This document shows positions 15,274 to 20,505 of a stretch of DNA of 20,505 nt, one piece after another. Source of the DNA: Nostocaceae cyanobacterium CSSed10_463m (GTDB taxonomy: Bacteria > Cyanobacteriota > Cyanobacteriia > Cyanobacteriales > Nostocaceae); contig PWQB01000300.1 of NCBI GenBank assembly GCA_003556955.1, forward strand, positions 1 to 20,505. The letters run 5' to 3'. Under the pieces are notes generated by a model. That model was given only the letters and a program-made list of their open reading frames with translations. It was not told the origin of the DNA and ran no database searches. A program made the translations under genes and the position numbers. Within the stretch, counting starts at the first letter, position 1, and every line of letters begins with the position of its first letter.

Positions 15274-15654
15274 ATGCCTAGTGTTGAACGCGACGAGAAC
15301 AGAGAGCATCGCATTAAAACCGAGATAATTGTCGATGCTGAAGACAAAGAAGACAGGGCAATGGGTTGGTACTACTACCTCGACGATACCCTGAATGTGC
15401 CATTTATGGCTAATTTGAAGAAGAAATCACGTAAAACTTCCGCAGTTGAGGAGAAGCAAGTCGAGGTGTTGGGAATGGCATCCGATGATGAGTGTTTAAA
15501 AGATATGTACGTGGAAGTCGTTTATCCCAATGGCAAGGATGAAGACGTGTTTACTGCCAAGCTAGGAGATTTAGTAGCAATTGATACTGATATTGATACT
15601 AAAGAAGCGATCGCTGATTGGCATTATTGGCTGGCTAGAGGTTATAAATTCTAG
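15274..15654 (+). CDS. CcbP-like calcium-binding protein
   Basis: A 126-residue, very acidic protein. Residues 28-126 match the CcbP calcium-binding family of cyanobacteria: RAMGWYYYLDDTLNVPF (28-44), VEVLGMASDDEC (63-74), and the family ending EAIADWHYWLARGYKF (111-126). CcbP of Anabaena binds Ca2+ through acidic surface patches, and its level affects heterocyst differentiation. This copy differs by a charged N-terminal extension (MPSVERDENREHRIKTEI), a lysine-rich insertion (NLKKKSRKTSAVEEKQ) where CcbP is usually not so basic, and acidic runs KDED and DTDIDTKE. It may be a paralogue and not CcbP itself, so I give no symbol. No strong Shine-Dalgarno sequence is seen. Its neighbours give no functional link. 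Confidence 0.75.
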   Translation: MPSVERDENREHRIKTEIIVDAEDKEDRAMGWYYYLDDTLNVPFMANLKKKSRKTSAVEEKQVEVLGMASDDECLKDMYVEVVYPNGKDEDVFTAKLGDLVAIDTDIDTKEAIADWHYWLARGYKF

Positions 15655-15719
15655 AAACTAGTACAGCACGGCGTAAATAGACATACCATTCAAAATCTCT
15701 GAAAACATTACCCTGTATT

Positions 15720-15750
15720 CATTTTGAATTTTGAATTTTGAATTTTGAAT
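15720..15750. repeat. Short tandem heptamer repeat (TTTTGAA)
   Basis: Four to five head-to-tail copies of the heptamer ttttgaa lie between the CcbP-like gene and the convergent acetyltransferase gene. This is a short tandemly repeated repetitive (STRR) sequence typical of heterocystous cyanobacteria. It has no obvious function. Confidence 0.85.
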
Positions 15751-15772
15751 TCCGCCTTGCGGTACTAGCAAC

Positions 15773-16330
15773 TTATAAATGTCGAATTATCCGGCAGGGG
15801 TTGCCCGCAGCAACAACATTTGCCGGCACATCTTTAACAACTACGCTACCAGCACCAATAGTCGTGTTGTCGCCAATTGTCACACCTGGACAAATAATTG
15901 CACTGCCACCAATCCAAACATTATTGCCAATTTTTACGGGAGTAGCAAGTTCTCTACCAGAAAGACGAATTTCTGGCTCTGTGGGATGGTAAGCCGTATA
16001 AATTTGTACGTAAGGAGCGCACAGGACATTTTCACCAATTTTGACTAAATTGCAGTCTAAAATTACACAACCATAATTCATATATAATCCATCGCCAGCA
16101 TCAATATTGCTGCCATAGTCGCAATGAAAGGGTGGCACAATGGTTACTTTATTTCCTAATTGACCGAATAATTCTGCCAAAATTTGTTGCCGTTGTGCCT
16201 CCTGTTCTTCTGTTGTGGTGTTGTATCTTCGTAAGAGACGACTGGCTCGTTTTCGTTCGGATACTAATTCCGAATCCTCTGCCAGATATAATTCACCTGA
16301 TAACATTTTTTGTTTTTCAGTTTTTTCCAT
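15773..16330 (-). CDS. Sugar O-acetyltransferase (Maa/NodL/LacA type, left-handed beta-helix)
   Basis: A 185-residue acetyltransferase moving acetyl from acetyl-CoA to a sugar hydroxyl (maltose/glucose/galactoside class). The N-terminal part MEKTEKQKMLSGELY is the Maa-type cap domain. From about residue 70 hexapeptide repeats build the left-handed helix, with INIDAGDG, catalytic H115 in YTAYHPTEPE, VWIGGSAIICPGVTIGD and the closing GAGSVVVKDVPANVVAAGNPCRII. Length is standard. The physiological acceptor cannot be told. The start codon sits 2 bases after a heptamer repeat (16333-16354), so there is no ribosome-binding site; initiation at M9 (about 16306) is possible. Divergent from the patatin gene, with a 30-bp palindrome in the shared spacer. 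Confidence 0.9.
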   Translation of the reverse strand: MEKTEKQKMLSGELYLAEDSELVSERKRASRLLRRYNTTTEEQEAQRQQILAELFGQLGNKVTIVPPFHCDYGSNIDAGDGLYMNYGCVILDCNLVKIGENVLCAPYVQIYTAYHPTEPEIRLSGRELATPVKIGNNVWIGGSAIICPGVTIGDNTTIGAGSVVVKDVPANVVAAGNPCRIIRHL

Positions 16331-16332
16331 AT

Positions 16333-16359
16333 TGCTGAGTGCTGAGTGCTGAGTATAAA
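16333..16359. repeat. Heptamer repeat GTGCTGA directly before the acetyltransferase start
   Basis: Three copies of tgctgag run from 16333 and end in tataaag. The 21-bp part gtgctgagtgctgagtataa plus one base recurs at 18404-18424. The run lies in the 5' leader of the minus-strand acetyltransferase gene and occupies the place of its ribosome-binding site. Confidence 0.8.
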
Positions 16360-16371
16360 GGCAGTAGCTTT

Positions 16372-16401
16372 TTTAGTGATAATTCATGAATTATCACTAA
16401 A
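16372..16401. promoter_or_regulatory. 30-bp perfect AT-rich palindrome, possible operator
   Basis: tttagtgataattca is followed at once by its exact reverse complement. It sits in the 224-bp spacer between the divergent acetyltransferase and patatin genes. A dyad with no loop in a shared promoter region fits a repressor or activator site, while a hairpin in RNA is the other reading. No regulator gene is adjacent. Confidence 0.5.
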
Positions 16402-16554
16402 TATATCTTTCAGCAGGTGAGGAAATGGTATATATTTAAAATTGTATTCTCAAAATTAATTAATAGTAAATTTACTAATACTTTTATTAACTTGATAATG
16501 CGAAGTCTTGCCAGTTATTACTTAATAATAATCTTACGAGGAGTTTAGTTAGAT

Positions 16555-17736
16555 ATGGCCTTTCGGATTTTAAGTTTAGACGGTGGGGGTATTCGCGGAG
16601 TAATTGCCGCAACCATTTTGGCTGCAATTGAGAAGGAAATTAATCAACCGTTAAACCAGTATTTTCACTTAATCGCCGGTACTTCAACTGGGTCAATTTT
16701 AGCAGCAGCGATCGCATCAGGACTTGGTAGCCAAGACATTATTGAGCTATATAAGCAAAAAGGCTCCGTAATCTTTCCCTACAGAAGCCGTTTTTCCTTC
16801 AAGAGAATTCCTTTACTACTAAAGTACGGTTTATCCGCTCCTAAGTTTTCAAATGATGGTTTAACTAAAGTTCTGAGCGAAACTCTAGGTAATACAAAAC
16901 TATTAGATATTCAAGACCCGTTACTATTAATTGTTGCCTACGATACCATTGCCAGACAGCCAATAGTATTTAAAAGCTGGCATGAAGAGGCTGGTTATGG
17001 CAACTTGCCTTTATGGGAAGCCTGTCTTTGTTCGTCTTCAGCTCCAACTTTTTTCCCAGTACACGCCCTAGACAAACGAATCAATGGTACAGTGCAGTGT
17101 GCAGATGATAATACCATAACATTATGTGATCAGGTATCTGCCAGTAATAATATATATAATGATAGACAGATTAGAATAACTAGTGGTTCAGGAAAAGGTC
17201 AAACTCGGACCATCAAAAAGTATGAGGGAACACAACGCAGAGCTGTTATAGATTCACCCTGGGACAATATTCCCGATCATACCTCTACCTATTCAATTAA
17301 AACTATCTACTCTGCTATTGATGGTGGCATGGCAGCTAATAACCCATCTAGCTGTGCAGTTGCTGAAGCTTTAAGATTAGGGCATAAATTTGAAGAAATT
17401 AGCGTCCTTTCCGTAGGTACTGGCGATTTAACGCGAATCATCCCATTTGAAAAAGCGGAGGGCTGTGGTTTGATACAATGGGCGCAGCCAATCATCGGTG
17501 TGTTGTTGGATGCTTCTTCAATTGTGCATGAGTATATCACTAATCAAATCATTGATGAGCGGGTTTTGCGGTTGCAATTCAGGCTTGATGGCGATTTAAC
17601 AGGTAAACGTTTAAGTGATGATATTGATGATGCAAGTCAAGAGAATATCAATAATTTGATTGAGGCAGCAGGAGTTTATATTCAACAACCAAAAGTTCAA
17701 GCTGCATTGCAGAAATTTTTAGCATCTAATAAATAG
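16555..17736 (+). CDS. Patatin-like phospholipase with an inserted beta domain
   Basis: A 393-residue lipid acyl hydrolase. The catalytic dyad is intact: oxyanion loop DGGGIRG (9-15), nucleophile S44 in GTSTGS (42-47) and D256 in AIDGGMAANNP. The block SSSAPTFFP (160-168) is also conserved. Unusual is the stretch of about 75 residues between HALDKR and KTIYSAIDGG (about 173-250): ordinary patatins go almost directly from the FFP block to the DGG block. The insert has QIRITSGSGKGQTRTI (205-220), EGTQRRAVIDSPWDNIPDHT (224-243) and STYSI, which resembles a beta module known from phage tail and virus structural proteins. GAGGAG at 16538 precedes the ATG. Patatin-like CapV acts in CBASS, but no cyclase gene is nearby. 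The enzyme is most likely cytoplasmic, with no signal peptide. Confidence 0.9.
   Translation: MAFRILSLDGGGIRGVIAATILAAIEKEINQPLNQYFHLIAGTSTGSILAAAIASGLGSQDIIELYKQKGSVIFPYRSRFSFKRIPLLLKYGLSAPKFSNDGLTKVLSETLGNTKLLDIQDPLLLIVAYDTIARQPIVFKSWHEEAGYGNLPLWEACLCSSSAPTFFPVHALDKRINGTVQCADDNTITLCDQVSASNNIYNDRQIRITSGSGKGQTRTIKKYEGTQRRAVIDSPWDNIPDHTSTYSIKTIYSAIDGGMAANNPSSCAVAEALRLGHKFEEISVLSVGTGDLTRIIPFEKAEGCGLIQWAQPIIGVLLDASSIVHEYITNQIIDERVLRLQFRLDGDLTGKRLSDDIDDASQENINNLIEAAGVYIQQPKVQAALQKFLASNK
17071..17304 (+). other. Segment of patatin gene coding for the inserted domain
   Basis: The region codes for residues about 173-250 of the patatin-like protein and stays in frame. Its composition is AT-rich like its surroundings. 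Insert borders are inferred from where the patatin motifs stop (FFPVHALDKR) and resume (YSAIDGG); exact ends need an alignment. Confidence 0.6.
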
Positions 17737-17786
17737 ATGATTTATATCATTTCCGTTTAATTAGTTACGATTACCACAATCATGTC

Positions 17787-17873
17787 ACCCCACCCCCAAC
17801 CCCTCCCATATCAAAGGTTTATCCTTTTCTTCCCCCCGTTGCGGGGGGATTTCGGGGGGTGCGAGGAGGGGAG
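17787..17873. repeat. GC-rich dispersed repeat, copy 2
   Basis: This copy repeats the element at 6555-6641, with a few changes (cctccc for cctcca, gatttcgg for gattgagg). It keeps the caaaggtttatccttttctt core and the ccccccg-ttg-cgggggg hairpin (17832-17848). It lies between the convergent patatin and folB genes and may serve as a transcription end signal. Confidence 0.85.
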
Positions 17874-17968
17874 ATAAAGCAAAGATTTGGCAGGTTTTCG
17901 CGTTTCGTAAATATTCAAGCGGGGTTTTCCAGATCCCGTAAAAAGTCAGAAAAAATTACCCGATCACC

Positions 17969-18337
17969 TCAAAGGTTAGACCTAGTTTTAGTGAGTTCAA
18001 TACTAATTCTGCCACCAAAATCTGGAATAGGTGCGGCGGGTTTACTGACAATAACTTGAACTTGGGTAAGGCGATCGCACTGTTCCAAGATAGAATCAGC
18101 GATCGCATCTACTAACCTTTCCAGCAAAGCAAACTTAGCTGTTTTCACTAAATGTTGGATTGAGCTAATGACACTGCGATAATCTAGAGTATCTTCAATT
18201 GCGTCAGTCTTGGCAGCTGTGGAGATATCTAACCATAACTTCACATCCACCTCAAACCATTGCCCTAATACTTGTTCTTCTGGTAGATACCCAGTGTAGC
18301 CATAGCAGCGAATATTGGTTAAATGAATACAATCCAT
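17969..18337 (-). CDS. folB: Dihydroneopterin aldolase
   Basis: A 122-residue cytosolic enzyme of folate synthesis that cleaves 7,8-dihydroneopterin to 6-hydroxymethyl-dihydropterin and glycolaldehyde. Family motifs are GYTGYLPEEQVLGQWFEVDV (13-32) with the E20/E21 pair, YRSV (53-56) with the substrate tyrosine 53, LLERL with E73, and the catalytic lysine K99 in VSKPAAPIP (97-105). Length is normal (about 115-125). No other fol gene is next to it. The start at 18337 has no clear ribosome-binding site. Downstream is GC-rich repeat copy 2. Confidence 0.93.
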   Translation of the reverse strand: MDCIHLTNIRCYGYTGYLPEEQVLGQWFEVDVKLWLDISTAAKTDAIEDTLDYRSVISSIQHLVKTAKFALLERLVDAIADSILEQCDRLTQVQVIVSKPAAPIPDFGGRISIELTKTRSNL

Positions 18338-18403
18338 AAGACTTTAAGAGTAAATTTGACATTTGGCAATGGAACCACACAACTTTTCCAGAAGTATAGG
18401 AAA

Positions 18404-18424
18404 GTGCTGAGTGCTGAGTATAAA
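18404..18424. repeat. Heptamer repeat GTGCTGA, second site
   Basis: gtgctgagtgctgagtataa plus one base is identical to 16339-16359. It sits in the spacer between divergent folB and menD, 80 bases before the folB start. Confidence 0.8.
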
Positions 18425-18428
18425 CCAA

Positions 18429-18490
18429 GTAAGGGCGGGTTTACAGATATGCTCAATTACTCATAATAATTTTAATAAACCCGCCCCTAC
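18429..18490. repeat. Inverted-repeat element before menD
   Basis: gtaagggcgggttta (18429-18443) and taaacccgcccctac (18476-18490) pair with one mismatch around an AT-rich 32-bp loop. The GC arms with gta/tac ends are a known type of Nostoc dispersed repeat, possibly a small mobile element, and not a clear terminator since it precedes menD. Confidence 0.65.
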
Positions 18491-18556
18491 ATCAAAACCT
18501 CTAGGAATCAACACTGTCTTAACCGCCTTGGCAGTTGCCTTATTTATAATTATCTG

Positions 18557-20317
18557 ATGGCTATGCTTGATTTAACACCATTTGCCTATAAGAATGTTAA
18601 TCAACTTTGGGCTTATATTTTGACGGAGACACTAAAACGCCTGGGATTGAAATGTGTCGTCATTTGTCCTGGTTCACGTTCTACACCTTTAGTAGTTGCC
18701 TTTGTCCAGCAAATACCTAATATTGAAGTCATTTCCATTCTTGATGAACGTTCAGCCGCCTTTTTTGCCTTGGGAAGAGCCAAAGCCACCGGGCTTCCTG
18801 TCGCTTTAGTTTGTACCTCTGGAACCGCCGGAGCAAATTTTTACCCAGCGATCATTGAAGCCAAAGAAAGTCGCGTACCACTGTTGATATTAACCAGCGA
18901 TAGACCACCAGAATTGAGAAATTGTCATTCAGGGCAAACCATAGACCAAGTTAAATTATATGGTAGTTACCCAAACTGGCAAGCAGAGTTAGCTATACCT
19001 TCCCCAGACATGAGGATGCTAGGTTATCTACGGCAAACAGTCATTCATGCTTGGGAACGCTGTCAAACTCCAACCCAGGGGGCGGTACATTTAAATATTC
19101 CCTTTTCTGACCCTCTTGCACCGATTCCTAATGGAATTGATTTGAGCGATTTACAATCAAAGTTCCACCCAGAAGACTTTTTTGCAGGTATAGCACCGAC
19201 TCAGCCTATCCCCCATTCCCCATTCCCTATTCCTCAACAGTGGTTAAACTCTGAGCGAGGAATAATTATTGCTGGTGTAGCCCAACCCCAAGAAGCAGAA
19301 AAATATTGTCAAGCGATCGCCCGTCTTTCCGAAACACTCAACTGGCCTGTTTTAGCTGAAGGACTTTCGCCAGTTAGGAATTATGCAGACCTCAACCCCT
19401 ATATAATTTCTACATACGACATCATTTTACGCAATCAGCAACTAGCCCAAGAATTAACACCAGAAATGGTAATTCAGATTGGGGAAATGCCCACCAGTAA
19501 AGAACTACGTAACTGGTTATCTACTACCCAACCCCAACGCTGGATTATCGATAGTAGTCATGATAACTTAGACTCTTTAAATGGAAAAACCACACATTTA
19601 AGGATATCTGTAGAAGAGTTAGAAAAATTGGCAATAATCAATCCTGATCAGGGAATTTATTTACAAAAATGGTGTGAAATTGAAACAAAAATCAGAAAAA
19701 ATATTGATAAAACATTTGCGAATATAGATGAATTAATTGAAAGTAAAGCTGCTTGGCTAATTTCTCAAACTCTCCCCCCAAAAACACCCATATTTATTTC
19801 TAATAGTATGCCAGTGCGGGATGTAGAATATTTTTGGCAACCGAATAATTTAGGGATAAAACCGTATTTTAACCGAGGTGCAAATGGTATTGATGGCACA
19901 CTTTCTACAGCTTTAGGAATTGCCCATCAACAGCAAAGTAGTGTGATGTTAACAGGAGATTTAGCTTTATTACATGATACCAACGGATTTTTAATCAGAA
20001 ACAAATTTATTGGGCATTTAACTATAGTTTTAATTAATAATAATGGTGGGGGAATTTTTGAAATGTTACCCATTAGCAAATTTGACCCACCCTTTGAAGA
20101 ATTTTTTGCTACTCCCCAAGATATAGATTTTGCTCAGTTGTGTGCTACATATAATGTCCAGCATCAGTTAATTAATTCTTGGGAACAATTACAGAAAAAT
20201 TTGCAGATGTTACCCAAGAAAGGAATGAGAGTTTTAGAAGTAAGAACAAATAGAAAAATAGATGCTCAGTGGCGGAAAGAAAACTTAGATAAGTTTGGGG
20301 CGAATATTGCTGTTTAA
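18557..20317 (+). CDS. menD: MenD: SEPHCHC synthase (phylloquinone pathway)
   Basis: A 586-residue thiamine diphosphate enzyme that condenses isochorismate with 2-oxoglutarate, releasing CO2, to give 2-succinyl-5-enolpyruvyl-6-hydroxy-3-cyclohexene-1-carboxylate. In cyanobacteria this feeds phylloquinone for photosystem I. Motifs include PGSRSTPLVVAF (38-49), DERSAAFFALG (63-73) with the ThDP glutamate E64, TSGTAGANFYPA (about 88-99), TSDRPPEL, GANGIDGTLSTALG, and the metal/ThDP site GDLALLHDTNGF...INNNGGG. Length fits the family (about 560-590). Residues 217-226 (PIPHSPFPIP) come from an in-frame heptamer repeat and look like a surface-loop insertion. The start lacks a ribosome-binding site; ATG two codons later is also possible. 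Other men genes are not in the window. Confidence 0.95.
   Translation: MAMLDLTPFAYKNVNQLWAYILTETLKRLGLKCVVICPGSRSTPLVVAFVQQIPNIEVISILDERSAAFFALGRAKATGLPVALVCTSGTAGANFYPAIIEAKESRVPLLILTSDRPPELRNCHSGQTIDQVKLYGSYPNWQAELAIPSPDMRMLGYLRQTVIHAWERCQTPTQGAVHLNIPFSDPLAPIPNGIDLSDLQSKFHPEDFFAGIAPTQPIPHSPFPIPQQWLNSERGIIIAGVAQPQEAEKYCQAIARLSETLNWPVLAEGLSPVRNYADLNPYIISTYDIILRNQQLAQELTPEMVIQIGEMPTSKELRNWLSTTQPQRWIIDSSHDNLDSLNGKTTHLRISVEELEKLAIINPDQGIYLQKWCEIETKIRKNIDKTFANIDELIESKAAWLISQTLPPKTPIFISNSMPVRDVEYFWQPNNLGIKPYFNRGANGIDGTLSTALGIAHQQQSSVMLTGDLALLHDTNGFLIRNKFIGHLTIVLINNNGGGIFEMLPISKFDPPFEEFFATPQDIDFAQLCATYNVQHQLINSWEQLQKNLQMLPKKGMRVLEVRTNRKIDAQWRKENLDKFGANIAV
19206..19234 (+). repeat. In-frame heptamer repeat inside menD
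   Basis: ccccatt, ccccatt and ccctatt run head to tail from 19211 to 19231 with flanking similarity. They encode PIPHSPFPIP in MenD. Heptamers of this kind normally lie between genes in Nostocales, so this is an intragenic copy that kept the frame. Confidence 0.75.
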
Positions 20318-20421
20318 ACCCAACTTTTGCATTCTTCTTTGCACCTCACGCACAACAGCTTAGGGCGTGTTTTCAAATTCTAGAAGTAGTGGACTGACAA
20401 GGCTAAAATAGTGCATTAGAC

Positions 20422-20494
20422 GTAGGTTGGGTTAAGCGCAGCGCAACCCAACGCAACTAATAATGTTGGGTTTCCTAACGTCAACCCAACCTAC
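20422..20494. repeat. Inverted-repeat element after menD
   Basis: gtaggttgggtt (20422-20433) and aacccaacctac (20483-20494) are exact reverse complements, with further gttgggtt/aacccaac pairing inside (gttgggttaagcgcagcgcaacccaac, from 20426). The element is a typical Nostoc dispersed repeat and may also act as a terminator for menD, about 105 bases after its stop. Confidence 0.7.
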
Positions 20495-20505
20495 AATTTT
20501 TTGCA

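Noticed and set aside
1123..16000. The whole stretch as one defence island (STAND, RecQ-DprA, Uma2, patatin)
   Set aside because: Core genes (gdhA, rbsK, nucleoside hydrolase, folB, menD) are interspersed, spacing is wide, and no integrase, tRNA site or flanking repeats mark an island.
16555..17736. Patatin as CapV effector of a CBASS system
   Set aside because: No cyclic-nucleotide synthase (CD-NTase), Cap2/Cap3 or similar gene lies on either side; neighbours are an acetyltransferase and folB.
17859..18059. Small plus-strand ORF opposite folB
   Set aside because: It starts in the GC-rich repeat and runs antisense through folB, with no family-like features.

Overview
The window looks like the chromosome of a filamentous, probably heterocyst-forming cyanobacterium of the Nostoc/Anabaena group. 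The evidence is more than a dozen copies of the HIP1 octamer gcgatcgc, an AT-leaning base composition with GC-rich dispersed repeats, short tandem heptamer repeats between genes, a large NB-ARC/WD40 protein, a CcbP-type calcium-binding protein, and MenD (phylloquinone synthesis). No rRNA, tRNA, CRISPR array, transposase or phage integrase is visible.

Layout. 1-583 (minus): 5' part of a secreted protein of unknown function that runs off the left edge. 1123-4758 (plus): STAND NTPase with an N-terminal helical/HTH region, an NB-ARC core and 14 WD40 repeats. 5251-6540 (plus): glutamate dehydrogenase behind a good NtcA-type promoter candidate. 6887-10189 (plus): tight two-gene cassette of a RecQ helicase fused to a ComFC-like phosphoribosyltransferase, followed 6 bp later by a divergent DprA-like protein. 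10330-12678: nucleoside-breakdown group, with a nucleoside hydrolase (minus), a cytosine-deaminase-like enzyme (plus) and a ribokinase (minus). 12885-14516 (plus): Tat-type FAD amine/amino-acid oxidase. 14576-15214 (plus): Uma2-family nuclease-like protein. 15274-15654 (plus): CcbP-like protein. 15773-16330 (minus): hexapeptide sugar O-acetyltransferase. 16555-17736 (plus): patatin-like phospholipase with an inserted domain. 17969-18337 (minus): FolB. 18557-20317 (plus): MenD.

How the genes fit together. Most are single transcription units with repeat-filled spacers. Two groups look functional. RecQ-PRTase plus DprA combines three activities known from DNA uptake and processing (helicase, ComFC-type PRTase, DprA fold) and is the best candidate for a poorly described DNA-handling or defence module. 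The hydrolase/deaminase/ribokinase trio could take a pyrimidine ribonucleoside to uracil and ribose-5-phosphate. Menaquinone-type synthesis (menD), folate (folB) and nitrogen metabolism (gdhA) are housekeeping genes, so the window is a mix of core and accessory genes and not a compact island.

The spacers carry many dispersed or palindromic repeats: an ~87-bp GC-rich repeat present twice, a 28-bp perfect palindrome covering the rbsK stop codon, a 30-bp perfect palindrome before the patatin gene, MITE-like inverted repeats, and heptamer repeats, one of which lies inside the menD coding sequence.
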